Source: Pseudoalteromonas sp. CO133X
GTDB lineage: Bacteria; Pseudomonadota; Gammaproteobacteria; Enterobacterales; Alteromonadaceae
Assembly: GCA_004208945.1 (NCBI GenBank)
Contig: SGPE01000010.1
Coordinates: forward strand, 39,583 to 103,582
Reading direction: 5' to 3'
Length of the DNA: 64,000 bases
Part shown: in pieces, positions 53,830 through 63,924 of the stretch
Layout of the letters: each line of letters begins with the position of its first letter
How positions within the stretch are numbered: the stretch's first letter is position 1
Notes under the pieces: generated by a model
Seen by the model: only the letters and a program-made list of their open reading frames with translations
Told to the model about the DNA's origin: nothing
Databases searched by the model: none
Translations under genes and position numbers: made by a program

Positions 53830-56286
53830 ATGACTCTCATATTTTTACTAGGTTTACTCGTGCTGCTTAGCGTTGCGAGTTACCACAGATCAAGCTGGAA
53901 TACCTGTTTAGGTATTGCCATTGCGACTTTACTTGTTGGCACATTTGCTGGCGCGTTTGGCGCAATTAGTTGGCTACTATTCTTACTTATTGCTGTGCCA
54001 CTTTCTGTGACTAGCATTCGTCAACAATACATCATTAAACCAATCTTTGCTGCGTTTAAAAAAGTAACACCGACTATGTCGGATACTGAAAAATCAGCCA
54101 TTGATGCTGGTACTACATGGTGGGAAGCGGATCTATTCTGTGGCCGTCCTGACTGGAACAAATTACATCAGTACCCTGCTCCGAAATTAACAATCGAAGA
54201 GCAAGCGTTTATTGATGGTCCAGTTGAAGAAGTATGTAGCATGCTAGATGACTGGCACGCAACACACGAACTAACTGATTTACCGCAAGATGTTTGGCAA
54301 TACCTAAAAGACAACAAATTCTTTGCCATGATCATCAAAAAAGAATACGGCGGTTTAGAGTTTTCTGCTTATGCACAATCATGTGTACTGCAAAAGCTAA
54401 CAAGTAAATCAACGTTACTATCTTCTATCGTAGGTGTACCTAACTCGTTAGGTCCTGGTGAGCTACTTCAGCACTATGGTACTAAAGAGCAAAAAGATCA
54501 TTACTTACCACGCCTTGCAAGTGGTCAAGAAATTCCATGCTTTGCTTTAACATCACCAGAAGCAGGTTCTGACGCAAGTGCTATCCCTGATTACGGTGTT
54601 GTATGTAAAGGTCAATGGAACGGTGAAGAAGTTGTTGGTATTAGCCTAACGTGGAACAAGCGTTACATTACTCTTGCCCCAGTTGCTACTGTACTTGGCC
54701 TTGCATTTAAACTACAAGATCCAGACGGTTTACTCGGTGAAGACAAAGAACCTGGTATTACTTGTGCGCTTATCCCAACAGATACTCCAGGAGTAGAAAT
54801 TGGCCGTCGTCACTTCCCGCTAAATGTTCCATTCCAGAATGGTCCTACTCGCGGTAAAGACATCTTCGTACCACTTGATTACATCATTGGTGGCCCGAAA
54901 ATGGCGGGTCAAGGCTGGCGTATGCTTGTTGAATGTTTATCTGTTGGTCGTGCAATCACATTGCCGTCTAACTCAACAGGTGGCATTAAAACAATTGCGC
55001 TTGCAACAGGTTCTTACAGCCGTATTCGTCGTCAATTCCGTTTACCTATTGGTCAAATGGAAGGTGTTGAAGAGTCATTAGCAAAACTGGCAGGTTACGC
55101 ATACAGCTCTGATGCAGCTGTAAGCATGTCTACAGGTGCTGTTGACCTTGGTGAAAAGCCATCGGTTGTATCTGCGATTATCAAATATCACTTAACTGAG
55201 CAAATGCGTGAAGCAACAATTCACGGCATGGATGTTCACGGTGGTAAAGGCATTATGCTTGGTCCAAACAACTACTTAGGTCGTGGTTACCAAGGTGCGC
55301 CAATTGCAATTACCGTAGAAGGTGCAAACATCTTAACGCGTAACATGATCATCTATGGTCAAGGTGCGATTCGCTGCCATCCATTCGTGTTAACAGAGCT
55401 AGGTGCTTGTGCGATTGAAGACCGTGAAGAAGCATTGTCAGTATTCGATAAAGCGTTAATGGGCCACATTGGCTTTACAATTTCGAACCTAGTTCGTACT
55501 AAGTGGTTAGCCTTTACTAATGCTCGCTTCACAAGCACGCCATACAAAGACGAAACAGCGGAATTCTACCGTATTGCATCTCGTTTCAGTGCGTCGTTAG
55601 CATTAATGTCGGATATCAGCATGGCGGTGTTTGGTGGTTCATTAAAGCGTAAAGAGCGTATCTCTGCACGTTTAGGTGACTTACTAAGCTACTTATACCT
55701 TGTATCTGCAACACTTAAACGCTACAACGATGAAGGCCGTAAAAAAGAAGATTTTGCGCTTGTTCAATGGAGCTGCCAAGATCACCTTTACCACTGCCAA
55801 CGTGCACTTGCTGACTTAATCAATAACATGCCATCTGCACCACTTCGTGCAATGCTAAAAATCATGTTATTCCCATTCGGTCGTCCTGTTCGTAAGCCTA
55901 CTGATAAACTTGAGCACAAACTTGCTCACTTATTACAAGTACCAAGCGAAACTCGTAACCGTTTAGCTAACTACATTTACCTTAAAAACGAGCCGCTTAA
56001 CCTTGTGGGTCGTCAAGAGCAAACGCTTAAAGACGTACTCGAAGTTGAACCGCTGTTTAATAAGGTATGTCGTGAAAAAGGCGTAAAACTGCCTTTCTTC
56101 CAACTTGATAAAGTAGCGCAAATGGGTCTGGAAGCAGGCATTTTAAGCCAAGCAGAAGCCGACAAACTAGCCGCAGTTGAAAAAGCCCGTCTTGACGTTA
56201 TTAACGTTGACGACTTTGACCCTGCTGACTTAGTTGCTGGTAAAGTTGCTCGTGGCGAAGGCAATAAAAAAGCGGATGCCGCTTAA
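53830..56286 (+). CDS. fadE: Acyl-CoA dehydrogenase FadE
   Basis: First step of fatty-acid beta-oxidation: acyl-CoA to trans-2-enoyl-CoA. 818 residues, the long FadE form (E. coli about 814) with two N-terminal membrane helices before the catalytic part. FAD/substrate motifs: [59 protein letters not shown] and [22 protein letters not shown] precedes the ATG. The stop overlaps the stop of the convergent ABC membrane-protein gene by four bases. Confidence 0.96.
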   Translation: MTLIFLLGLLVLLSVASYHRSSWNTCLGIAIATLLVGTFAGAFGAISWLLFLLIAVPLSVTSIRQQYIIKPIFAAFKKVTPTMSDTEKSAIDAGTTWWEADLFCGRPDWNKLHQYPAPKLTIEEQAFIDGPVEEVCSMLDDWHATHELTDLPQDVWQYLKDNKFFAMIIKKEYGGLEFSAYAQSCVLQKLTSKSTLLSSIVGVPNSLGPGELLQHYGTKEQKDHYLPRLASGQEIPCFALTSPEAGSDASAIPDYGVVCKGQWNGEEVVGISLTWNKRYITLAPVATVLGLAFKLQDPDGLLGEDKEPGITCALIPTDTPGVEIGRRHFPLNVPFQNGPTRGKDIFVPLDYIIGGPKMAGQGWRMLVECLSVGRAITLPSNSTGGIKTIALATGSYSRIRRQFRLPIGQMEGVEESLAKLAGYAYSSDAAVSMSTGAVDLGEKPSVVSAIIKYHLTEQMREATIHGMDVHGGKGIMLGPNNYLGRGYQGAPIAITVEGANILTRNMIIYGQGAIRCHPFVLTELGACAIEDREEALSVFDKALMGHIGFTISNLVRTKWLAFTNARFTSTPYKDETAEFYRIASRFSASLALMSDISMAVFGGSLKRKERISARLGDLLSYLYLVSATLKRYNDEGRKKEDFALVQWSCQDHLYHCQRALADLINNMPSAPLRAMLKIMLFPFGRPVRKPTDKLEHKLAHLLQVPSETRNRLANYIYLKNEPLNLVGRQEQTLKDVLEVEPLFNKVCREKGVKLPFFQLDKVAQMGLEAGILSQAEADKLAAVEKARLDVINVDDFDPADLVAGKVARGEGNKKADAA

Positions 56287-57377
56287 GCAATAAACAGTAT
56301 TCCAATTGTTATAACAAACCAAACCAGCGCATAATGCGCTGGTTTTTTTTGCGCTAAATATTGCTGTAATAAACACCATACTGCCCCGATAATTATTAAA
56401 AGCATGTTAGTGCCGAGCATGCTTATAAGTACCACGAGAGCCAGAACAAAAAATACTAGGCTAGGTAAAAAGTGGCTTATATAAAACTGCTTGCCTTGGC
56501 TGACACTTTGAAAAAATAACCGATATTTATTAAAAACAGCCATGCAATCAAACTGCAGTGAGCTCGCTAGCAACACGCATACTGAAAAAGCAGTAGCTTG
56601 TATCAGGTCACTAAAGTCGTTACGGATTGTAATTAGCTGCAATAAAGCTAACAACAGTGCAACTAGTACTGCTCCACGCCAAATTAAGCTCCAACTGTGC
56701 TGTATAAAGTAGCTAAGCCAGAATAAACCAAACGATTGCACTTTCAATTTATGACTCATTCTTACAGGTGGGAGCAAAGTCGAACAGCAGAAAATAGCAA
56801 CAAAACCCAAAAAGTAGTGCAGCGAAGTAAAACTTACAGGCAGTAATACCAATACAAAACTTATTAAGAAGCTATAAAAGAGCGCAAGTGGCCTATAAAG
56901 AACAAATACCCCACAAAACCATTGCAACAACATGAACAAAAGAAAATGAGGCACTTGTAGCCATTGCTTTAGTGATAGATCCATTGCTATTAATAAACTC
57001 GCAATAAGCCAAGCATTACTTAAAAATAGTAATTTGCAGTCAACGCACACTCGCCAAGAAGATTTAAATAAACTGCGCTGAAATGCCCTGTTTTGCGCAT
57101 TTTTAATGGCTGGGGCCATGGCCCATAACATCACAGATTCAAGTAAAAGATAAACCACTGCTAATTTTGCACCGTAAGCAGGTGCTGCATGGCTATCAAC
57201 TATTTTTCCAAGCCCTAAAAACAACAGTAAAGCCAAACCAAGAAATGCAGGACCCAGTACGAGTGCGAACAGCAAGCTAAAACTCTTTAGCTGAGACAGC
57301 ATACTTTTAAGGGTAGTCGTATATGCTAGATATCGAAAAGAGAGGAATGGGATGTATCTGGCAAAGTAGTCAATCAT
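56283..57377 (-). CDS. Multi-pass membrane protein, probable ABC transporter permease
   Basis: 364 residues with about ten hydrophobic helices and no clear soluble domain. Not matched to a known family by eye. The ATG at 57377 overlaps the stop of the ATP-binding gene (ATGA), so the two are coupled and should form one transporter; the GTG at 57389 is a longer alternative. Substrate unknown; ABC-2-like exporters of lipids, peptides or drugs are possible. Its 3' end contains the fadE terminator on the opposite strand. Confidence 0.7.
   Translation of the reverse strand: MIDYFARYIPFLSFRYLAYTTTLKSMLSQLKSFSLLFALVLGPAFLGLALLLFLGLGKIVDSHAAPAYGAKLAVVYLLLESVMLWAMAPAIKNAQNRAFQRSLFKSSWRVCVDCKLLFLSNAWLIASLLIAMDLSLKQWLQVPHFLLFMLLQWFCGVFVLYRPLALFYSFLISFVLVLLPVSFTSLHYFLGFVAIFCCSTLLPPVRMSHKLKVQSFGLFWLSYFIQHSWSLIWRGAVLVALLLALLQLITIRNDFSDLIQATAFSVCVLLASSLQFDCMAVFNKYRLFFQSVSQGKQFYISHFLPSLVFFVLALVVLISMLGTNMLLIIIGAVWCLLQQYLAQKKPAHYALVWFVITIGILFIA
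56321..56350 (+). terminator. Terminator of fadE, inside the convergent gene
   Basis: AAACCAGCGC and GCGCTGGTTT around a 5-nt loop, followed by six more T residues, about 35 bp after the fadE stop. It lies within the last codons of the minus-strand membrane-protein gene. Confidence 0.88.
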
Positions 57378-57964
57378 AATGATGAACACTCAAAACCGTG
57401 CTGTAAAAATACCTCCGGTTCATGGCTTGTTATGATGATCTGCCCATTAGGTTTATCATTGAGGTAGCTATTAAGCAATTTGAGTAAAAATCGAATGCTT
57501 TCTTGGTCTAATGCTGCACTCGGTTCATCTAACAACAAAAATGGGGCTTGCTTTAAAAAAGCAATAATAAGCTGGCACTTCTTTTGATTACCACTCGACA
57601 AAGCACTAAAACGGGTATTGAGGTGCTCATCAAACCTAAATCCGGTAATAAGTTGCTCTGGCATTTCTTTCTTTAACGCCTTACAACTAAGTTCAATAAT
57701 TTGTCGCGCGGTTAAAAAATTGGGCAGCGCAATACGGTCACTGGCAATCGAAACATAACTTTGAACAGATTCAATTGTTTCACTATTGAACAAAACATAC
57801 CCTGATTGTGGATTTTCGAGGCCTGCAATGATCATCAGTAATGTTGTTTTTCCCTTGCCATTAGCTGCTTGTAAACAGGTTTTTTTGTCGTTGAACTGCT
57901 TATTATAATTTTTAAAAACTTGAGCTGAAGCGAAACGCTTATTGAGGTCTTTAATTTCTATCAT
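57374..57964 (-). CDS. ABC transporter ATP-binding protein
   Basis: 196-residue single ATPase domain, short like CcmA-type subunits. Walker A is AANGKGKTT (residues 33-41) with Ala in place of the first Gly, the signature is LSSGNQKK, and Walker B is FLLLDEPSAALD followed by a switch His (TSHEPEVF). It is coupled by an ATGA overlap to the membrane gene downstream. Divergent from the S9 peptidase gene. Confidence 0.9.
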   Translation of the reverse strand: MIEIKDLNKRFASAQVFKNYNKQFNDKKTCLQAANGKGKTTLLMIIAGLENPQSGYVLFNSETIESVQSYVSIASDRIALPNFLTARQIIELSCKALKKEMPEQLITGFRFDEHLNTRFSALSSGNQKKCQLIIAFLKQAPFLLLDEPSAALDQESIRFLLKLLNSYLNDKPNGQIIITSHEPEVFLQHGFECSSL

Positions 57965-58113
57965 GATTATTCCTTTAATTGTGGAAAAATACTAACACAC
58001 TGGTGTCCACATTTAGTTACATGATTTGTAACAAATATCGACGCTCGAAGGCTTGCGTTTATAAATTGAACAAGTAAGACTCTATTGCGGAAAAATAAAA
58101 AGGAATAATTACA

Positions 58114-60039
58114 ATGAAACCGAGTTTCCAATTAGCAGCCATTGCTTGTGCGCTCAGCCTTGCAATAGCAGGATGTTCACAGTCAAACCAATCAACAACT
58201 AATACTAATAACCAACAGCAAGTCCAAACAGTTAAACAATATGATGCTGAGACCTTTTTTGATACAACCTCAATTATGGGTAGCAGTTTTTCACCGAAGG
58301 GCGACAAAGTACTAATAAGCAGCGACGAAAGCGGTATTTATAGCTTGTACGAAGTCGATATTAAAACCGCCAAGAAAACCCGTTTAACAGATTTTGAAGA
58401 CAGTACTTATGCAGTCGCTTATTTCCCTAACGATGAGCGCGTACTATTTACTAAAGACTCAGGCGGTAACGAGCGCTATCACATCTATGTTCGTGAAACA
58501 GATGGCACAGTTAAAGACCTCACTCCAGGTGAAGAAACTAGAGCAGGGTTTGCTGGCTTTACTGAAGACGGTAAACACTTCTTTATAACCAGCAATCAAC
58601 GCGACGCTAAATTTATGGATCTGTACCGCGTTGATACTAACAGCTATGAAGTGACCCCTGTTTATCAAAATACTATGGGGCTTGATGTCGGTGCAATCAG
58701 CCCTGATGGCCGTTTTATTGCTTTATCGAAAAACAATTCGAACAAAGACAGCGATGTATTCATTCTTGATACTCGCAAAAAAACGCTTAAACCAGAACTC
58801 ATCACTCGCCATGACAACGATGCCAAATACGGCCCTGAAACCTTCTCAAGAGACAGTAAATCACTGTATTACTCAACCGATGCCAAAGGTGAGTTTGCAG
58901 AAATTTGGCGCTATGATTTAACGACTGGCGAGCATAGCCCTGCCCTCAAAGATGAATGGGATGTGAGCTTTATTTACTTCTCTAAATCTGGTCGTTATCA
59001 AGTAAGTGGTGTTAATGCTGACGCGAGCACTAAGGTGTCGATAATCGATACCACCACAGGTAAAGGCATTGCTATGCCATCATTACCGGCTGGTAACTTA
59101 CGTGGTGTAAACTTCTCTGCTGATGAAAAAACCATGGCGTTTTACTTGAATTCAGATACCTCACCAAGCAACTTATTTGTGTGGCAACTTGGTGAGTCGA
59201 AAGCGAAACAGTTAACCAACACATTAAGTGATGCGATTGATCAAAATGACTTAGTTGAAAGCACAATTGTACGCTTTAAAAGTTTTGATGGTTTAGAAAT
59301 CCCTGGGGTTTTATATAAGCCTAAGCAAGCTAACAGCAACAACAAAGTACCAGCTTTAGTTTGGGTGCATGGCGGCCCAGGCGGACAAAGCCGCACAGGT
59401 TATAGTGCAATGCAGCAGCATCTAGTCAATCATGGTTATGCCATTTTTGCAGTCAATAACCGTGGCAGCTCAGGTTATGGTAAAACCTTCTTTCATTTAG
59501 ATGACAAAAAGCATGGCACTGACGATTTACAAGATATCGTTTATGGTAAAAAACACCTGCAAAGCTTAGATTGGGTTGATGCAGACAAAATTGGCATCAT
59601 GGGAGGGAGTTACGGTGGTTTCATGACTGCTGCAGCACTTGCTTTCGAACCTGAAGAATTCAAAGTAGGTATTAATATCTTTGGTGTAACAAACTGGGTT
59701 AGAACCTTAAACTCGATCCCACCATGGTGGGAGAGTTTTAAAAAGGCGCTGTATGATGAAATGGGCGACCCCGCGACAGACGGCGAACGTCACCGTGCAA
59801 TTTCGCCGCTCTTTCATGCTAAAAACATCACTAAGCCATTAATGGTGATCCAAGGTGCTAACGACCCACGGGTTTTACAAGTTGAAAGCGATGAACTTGT
59901 TGCCGCTGTAAAGGCAAATGGTGTGCCTGTCGACTATGTGTTATTTGATGATGAAGGCCATGGTTTTACTAAAAAGGAAAACCGTATTAAAGCCTCAAAC
60001 GCATACCTTGAGTTTTTAAATACCTACTTAGATAAGTAG
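58114..60039 (+). CDS. S9-family prolyl-oligopeptidase-like lipoprotein peptidase
   Basis: 641 residues. Lipoprotein signal with lipobox IAGC (Cys21) and a Ser/Asn/Gln-rich linker, then a seven-bladed propeller of WD-like units (for example SPKGDKVLISSDESGIYSLY and SPDGRFIALSKNNSNKDSD), then the alpha/beta-hydrolase catalytic domain with GGSYGGF (Ser499) and a C-terminal DDEGHGF His. It probably trims peptides at the cell surface, as in dipeptidyl-peptidase-like and acylaminoacyl-peptidase-like enzymes. AAGGA before the ATG; terminator follows. Confidence 0.92.
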   Translation: MKPSFQLAAIACALSLAIAGCSQSNQSTTNTNNQQQVQTVKQYDAETFFDTTSIMGSSFSPKGDKVLISSDESGIYSLYEVDIKTAKKTRLTDFEDSTYAVAYFPNDERVLFTKDSGGNERYHIYVRETDGTVKDLTPGEETRAGFAGFTEDGKHFFITSNQRDAKFMDLYRVDTNSYEVTPVYQNTMGLDVGAISPDGRFIALSKNNSNKDSDVFILDTRKKTLKPELITRHDNDAKYGPETFSRDSKSLYYSTDAKGEFAEIWRYDLTTGEHSPALKDEWDVSFIYFSKSGRYQVSGVNADASTKVSIIDTTTGKGIAMPSLPAGNLRGVNFSADEKTMAFYLNSDTSPSNLFVWQLGESKAKQLTNTLSDAIDQNDLVESTIVRFKSFDGLEIPGVLYKPKQANSNNKVPALVWVHGGPGGQSRTGYSAMQQHLVNHGYAIFAVNNRGSSGYGKTFFHLDDKKHGTDDLQDIVYGKKHLQSLDWVDADKIGIMGGSYGGFMTAAALAFEPEEFKVGINIFGVTNWVRTLNSIPPWWESFKKALYDEMGDPATDGERHRAISPLFHAKNITKPLMVIQGANDPRVLQVESDELVAAVKANGVPVDYVLFDDEGHGFTKKENRIKASNAYLEFLNTYLDK

Positions 60040-60056
60040 TAAAACAGTAAAGGTTA

Positions 60057-60082
60057 AAGGCCGGTTTTATACCGGCTTTTTT
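60057..60082 (+). terminator. Terminator of the S9 peptidase gene
   Basis: GCCGGT and ACCGGC pair around TTTAT and are followed by a run of T. Confidence 0.85.
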
Positions 60083-60297
60083 ATGCAAAATACCTGTATA
60101 CAAGCAAAATTTAGTATTTCATACAGTACTGTACGAAATACTGTATGAATTTAGTGGTAGATTTTTCACCTTTTTAGCTCTTCAAAGAAAATCATAGCTA
60201 CATGTTTAATAACAACTAAATATTTTTAATTAAAATAAAACTGAACTATTGGTTAAAAAATAGCAAAAAAGTACTTGCGCAAAAACACTGTATAAAC

Positions 60298-60317
60298 TAC
60301 TGTATACACATACTGTA
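60298..60317 (+). promoter_or_regulatory. LexA (SOS) box upstream of the SulA-like gene
   Basis: TACTGTATAC followed by ACATACTGTA agrees with the E. coli LexA consensus at 17 of 20 positions by hand count; the right half is ACTG rather than ACAG. It overlaps a second box. Confidence 0.65.
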
Positions 60318-60330
60318 TAAACAACCAGTG
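60311..60330 (+). promoter_or_regulatory. Second, overlapping LexA-type box
   Basis: TACTGTATAA followed by ACAACCAGTG: CTGT and CCAG at the correct 8-bp spacing (consensus ACAG). It ends about 10 bp before the ATG of the SulA-like gene. Confidence 0.55.
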
Positions 60331-60340
60331 AGTGAAAGTT

Positions 60341-60778
60341 ATGTTACAGCCAATTACATTAAGAACAGTTAAAAGCTACCAACAAGATAACGACAAAGCG
60401 TCTGTTAATTTAATTCAAATTGAAGACGAAATATCAGCAACCTTTGAGTTATTAAAAGTATTGCATCATTACAATAGCCAAAATGCATGGACACTATTAA
60501 TTGCCCCTGACCATGTACCTAGCAAAGCATTATTAGATTCGTGTTCGATTGATACCAGCAAACTACTTGTGATCAGACAAAAGCATTTAGTTAACCTTGA
60601 GTACGTACTTAGCTCAGCATTACATAACGGTAATTTTGCTGCTGTGATCACATGGACAGATATTGTAAACAATCACCAACTTGATTCGATGAACTTAAAC
60701 CTTGAGCAGGCATCAGCTAAGTTTTATTGCTTTACAAAAAGCGCTCAATTAAACAATTTAGTACCCCAGCCACAATAG
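60341..60778 (+). CDS. sulA: SulA-like SOS cell-division inhibitor
   Basis: 145 residues. The central WTLLIAPDHVPSKALL, DTSKLLVIRQKHLVNLEYVL and ALHNGNFAAVITW run closely follows the order of SulA elements (WQLWLTP, TKVMQISQLS, ALRTGNYSVVIGW), the RecA-like fold that binds FtsZ and blocks division during DNA damage. It is shorter than E. coli SulA (169 aa) at both ends. Two overlapping LexA boxes lie directly upstream, which supports the call. I chose the ATG at 60341; a GTG at 60332 is in frame but would overlap GTGAG, the best ribosome site. Confidence 0.75.
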   Translation: MLQPITLRTVKSYQQDNDKASVNLIQIEDEISATFELLKVLHHYNSQNAWTLLIAPDHVPSKALLDSCSIDTSKLLVIRQKHLVNLEYVLSSALHNGNFAAVITWTDIVNNHQLDSMNLNLEQASAKFYCFTKSAQLNNLVPQPQ

Positions 60779-60818
60779 GCTTGTTAAAATAACAATTTAC
60801 AGTTTTAGGTAAGTTGTT

Positions 60819-61298
60819 ATGACATCACTCACACACCCCCTTTGTCCTTGTGGCAGCGAATCGACTTACGAGCTTTGCTGCCAGCCTTTTCATACCGGTG
60901 CAAGCCAAGCTGATACCCCAGAGCAACTTATGCGTTCTCGTTTTAGTGCATACGCGCTAAAAGATGCAAAATATGTATTTAGTACTTATGTACAAAGCCA
61001 GCAAGCCGCGAACTCGGTTCGCGAAATTAAAGATTTTTCAAATAGCTGTCGTTTTACCAAGCTAAACGTTTTAGATACTGAATATAACGAGCAAGAAGGT
61101 TTTGTAGAATTTAAAGCAAATTACTTTTACCAAAACTTGTATTGTGAGTTACACGAAAAGTCGCGTTTTATTAAAGAAGATGGACTATGGCGTTACCTTG
61201 ATGGTGATATAACACCCGTTGCAGATATTAAAATTGGCCGTAATGACGAGTGCCCTTGTGGTAGCGGCAAAAAATATAAAAAGTGTCACGCAATTTAA
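60819..61298 (+). CDS. ychJ: YchJ-family SEC-C protein
   Basis: 159 residues with a SEC-C-type zinc motif at each end ([17 protein letters not shown] and [13 protein letters not shown]) and the central YchJ domain ([21 protein letters not shown]). The motif normally binds one zinc; function is unknown. 40 bp after the SulA-like gene but with a separate T-rich spacer. Confidence 0.93.
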   Translation: MTSLTHPLCPCGSESTYELCCQPFHTGASQADTPEQLMRSRFSAYALKDAKYVFSTYVQSQQAANSVREIKDFSNSCRFTKLNVLDTEYNEQEGFVEFKANYFYQNLYCELHEKSRFIKEDGLWRYLDGDITPVADIKIGRNDECPCGSGKKYKKCHAI

Positions 61299-61309
61299 AT
61301 CACGGCTAT

Positions 61310-62125
61310 TCACTTTTTATATAGCCAATCTAAACCTTGACTGGCCGTTGTAGGGAAAGCCGTTGCGTGGTGGGCATGTGGAATAACAAATAAATTTGTC
61401 ATCACGTGTTCGCCACTTTGCTTATTAATTTTATCTACTAATTGTTTAGTACCAAAAACCATTTTTTCACCTTCACTCTCTTCAAGCTCACCCACTGCGA
61501 TGTAAACTTTTGTAGTGTTGGTAGCTGGTTTTACAGCCATAGCTAATATTGAGTTTTCTTTAAACCACACTGATGGACTGCCAATAATATAGCTTGAAAA
61601 AAGCGTCGGCTCGGTAAATAAGGTATAAGCAGCAAACAGGCCCCCTAATGAATTACCGACAAGTGTCTTTTGCGTGCCAGTTCGATAATGGGTGTTAATA
61701 TAAGGAATAACAGTGTGTTTTAAGTAATTTAAATGTTGCTTTGCGCCCCCTGTAGCACGTTTCCATGTCTTATCAACAAACGGTGTGTAATCATGAATTC
61801 GGCTATTTAGCCCTGATATGCCCTTTTGATAACCAACGGCAACAAGAATTACTTCCTCAATGGAGCCTGAATTCATCATAAAACGGCTAGCACCTGAGGC
61901 TATAGGCAAACTGTAATTGGCGTCTAACAGATAAACCACAGGGTAACGTTTCTGGTTTTGTTTTTGATAGCTACGTGGCAGTTTGATAGTAATGGGGTAT
62001 TCGTTTTCTGTATGTTTACCTTTTAGCAAAACTGTATCAGTGCGCGGCAGAGTAAAGGGTTCAGCCCAAGCGGTAAAGCTTGTCCCAAAAATACAGAACA
62101 TCAAAATAAAAAGTATATTAGGCAT
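61310..62125 (-). CDS. Secreted esterase-like alpha/beta hydrolase (IroE/esterase D-like)
   Basis: 271 residues. Signal peptide ending TAWAEP, then an esterase-D-type fold: RYPVVYLLDANYSLPIASG, nucleophile GNSLGGLFAAY and a C-terminal HAHHATAFP His. Relatives include siderophore esterases and trehalose mycolyl-type enzymes; no siderophore genes are present, so the substrate is open. ATG at 62125 with AAAGGA upstream; its start is 3 bp beyond the stop of the preceding gene. Confidence 0.85.
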   Translation of the reverse strand: MPNILFILMFCIFGTSFTAWAEPFTLPRTDTVLLKGKHTENEYPITIKLPRSYQKQNQKRYPVVYLLDANYSLPIASGASRFMMNSGSIEEVILVAVGYQKGISGLNSRIHDYTPFVDKTWKRATGGAKQHLNYLKHTVIPYINTHYRTGTQKTLVGNSLGGLFAAYTLFTEPTLFSSYIIGSPSVWFKENSILAMAVKPATNTTKVYIAVGELEESEGEKMVFGTKQLVDKINKQSGEHVMTNLFVIPHAHHATAFPTTASQGLDWLYKK

Positions 62126-62127
62126 CG

Positions 62128-62769
62128 TTAATCCTTTAGCCATTTCTTAATGGGTAACACCCACTCATCTTTTGGCTCATAAAATGCGCCATGAGAGAGC
62201 CCTGTATTAATGCTTATTTCTTCGAACTTAGTAACTTCACTCCTATCAATTAAAAATTGGCAAGAGCCAACCTGATCTGAACGTTCAAAGATTGAGTAAA
62301 CCTTACCGTATGCCCTAACTGATGGATGCTTTTTAATTAAACCGGCACACCCTGCTAATATTATTAAGTTGATATTTGTGCGTTTAAGTTCATTGGCTGC
62401 CAGTACCGATAATGCCCCACCTCGTGAAAAACCGACCAGACTAATATGCGACTCAGGAACACCTGCCTTTAATAAAATGTCGACATCAGCAGCTAACTTT
62501 TTAGCAAATAAAAATGGGGCTGTGCCTTTTTTTCGGTGGTATGCAATTAAGTTATAGGCTGGATCTGCTAGTGCTTTTTTAATTGCAGGAAAATCATAAA
62601 TGCCATATTTTGGATGGCGTGGACGAGTGTGCTCACCTTCGACGATGTAACCATGAGAATAAAAAACATAATGCTCATTGCTATTGAAGCTACTGGGAAG
62701 CTCATCATAAATAGTATTTGCTTGGACTTGGCATCCGCAAATAACGAGTAGTAATAAAAAACGGCGCAT
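62128..62769 (-). CDS. Alpha/beta hydrolase, periplasmic
   Basis: 213 residues with a signal peptide (ends VQANTIYDE; a Cys at residue 11 and 13 makes a lipoprotein possible) and an alpha/beta-hydrolase core: HGYIVEGEH, nucleophile GFSRGGALS and a late His in GLSHGAFYEP. It is the first gene of a two-gene unit with the esterase-like hydrolase. Substrate unknown. Confidence 0.8.
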   Translation of the reverse strand: MRRFLLLLVICGCQVQANTIYDELPSSFNSNEHYVFYSHGYIVEGEHTRPRHPKYGIYDFPAIKKALADPAYNLIAYHRKKGTAPFLFAKKLAADVDILLKAGVPESHISLVGFSRGGALSVLAANELKRTNINLIILAGCAGLIKKHPSVRAYGKVYSIFERSDQVGSCQFLIDRSEVTKFEEISINTGLSHGAFYEPKDEWVLPIKKWLKD

Positions 62770-62835
62770 ACTAATCCATAGCTAGGCAATAAAAATGGGC
62801 CATAAGGCCCACTCTTAGATTCGCTCGTTTGACGT

Positions 62836-63135
62836 TTACTCTTCGTCAAACTCTTGTAATTGTCGCTGTGCAGGACGCGCTAAGATTTCAACATAAAACG
62901 TCATAAGTCCTTTGGCTTCAATATCGCTAATGCATTTGTTGATCTCTGCCACATGCACAACCTGTGCATCTTCTGCAGATTCGCCAAACTTACAGTCAAA
63001 CGCCCAATAATCAGCCCCTTCAGGAAGTGTTTTGTTGCGTTCACGTTTTAAGTATTTTTTTACTTCGTGTTTGGCTGCATCAACCATACGAGGATATTTG
63101 ATTTTCTCATGGTTAAGCGTGAATGTTTTTTTCAT
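62836..63135 (-). CDS. DUF6172 protein
   Basis: 99 residues from the ATG at 63135 (MKKTFTLNHEKIKYPR) with AGGA upstream. The order AKHEVKKYLKRERNKTLPEGADYWAFDC fits the DUF6172 family, a small conserved protein with no known role. Highly charged, no membrane helix. Confidence 0.8.
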   Translation of the reverse strand: MKKTFTLNHEKIKYPRMVDAAKHEVKKYLKRERNKTLPEGADYWAFDCKFGESAEDAQVVHVAEINKCISDIEAKGLMTFYVEILARPAQRQLQEFDEE

Positions 63136-63296
63136 TATGGTCCTAATAACTTGATTCAATAGTCATGGCATAAAGCCACTAGGTCGCATTATAACAAGCA
63201 CATTTAAAATTAGCTGTAGTTTTTAATAATACGCTGAAATTTCCCTATATTACCTATTGTAGCGTACAAGAAAGTTATGACAATTGAATTAATTAT

Positions 63297-63812
63297 TTAA
63301 GCTGTCGCTAAGTACAAAGGCTGATGAATTAATTCGTCTTTTAAGCCATCATAAAAAGCCGCTGCATCCATTTGTGGTCGCTCTGTAACACTATTATTAG
63401 TGTAATAACGTTTTCTAACCGCAGGTTCGCAATTATCAATGACATTTAATGGCACATGGCATTTATCATCACGAATTGTCAGTGGCTCTGGGTTTAAACA
63501 TTGACGTAAACGAATGTCTGTAAGTCCACCACTTAGAAGACGAAATGCATTTTGCTCGCCAATTAGCATGTCAAATTGCTCTGGTGCTAATGCTTGCTTT
63601 GGTCCCGCCCCTAATTCATTACGTAGCGCTTGCTCAGATATTTGGGTGTTAGCTAACTCTGATTTTGGTAGGTGAAACTGACTAAAGTCGAGCACATCAT
63701 GAGAGAGCATTGCCAATAGTAAAGCAAATTCTCCACTGCGTTGCTCATGAACACTTTTATTAAGACGATTATCAAGTTGACTCTCATTGAGTAACAAACC
63801 ATCAATTTGCAT
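63297..63812 (-). CDS. VC2046/SO_2500-like conserved protein
   Basis: 171 residues, soluble, no signal peptide. It resembles the small gammaproteobacterial VC2046 family, of unknown function, by length and by stretches such as NESQLDNRLNKSVHEQRSGEFALLLAMLSHDV and RLRQCLNPEPLTI. The family call is from memory and less certain. Monocistronic, next to a tRNA gene. Confidence 0.6.
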   Translation of the reverse strand: MQIDGLLLNESQLDNRLNKSVHEQRSGEFALLLAMLSHDVLDFSQFHLPKSELANTQISEQALRNELGAGPKQALAPEQFDMLIGEQNAFRLLSGGLTDIRLRQCLNPEPLTIRDDKCHVPLNVIDNCEPAVRKRYYTNNSVTERPQMDAAAFYDGLKDELIHQPLYLATA

Positions 63813-63881
63813 AGACTTTAGCCGAATAGTTTCAAGATTAACCAGTTATCGGCATTAATCCATTTTTCTTTAGTTTTTTTC

Positions 63882-63909
63882 TTTACTTAAATAATCAGTT
63901 TGCTATTAT
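63882..63909 (+). promoter_or_regulatory. Promoter of the tRNA-Tyr gene
   Basis: TTTACT and, 16 bp later, TATTAT with an extended TGC in front; a GC-rich discriminator (CAGCGCCG) follows, as is common in stable-RNA promoters. Confidence 0.6.
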
Positions 63910-63924
63910 CAGCGCCGTTGCATT

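Larger units (their letters stand above)
60040..60340. other. Intergenic region with terminator and LexA-like half-sites
   Basis: About 300 bp between the peptidase gene and the SulA-like gene. After the terminator there are at least five TACTGTA or CTGTATA half-sites, one group around 60121-60146 and another at 60286-60330, in otherwise very AT-rich sequence. No gene is seen. Confidence 0.6.
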
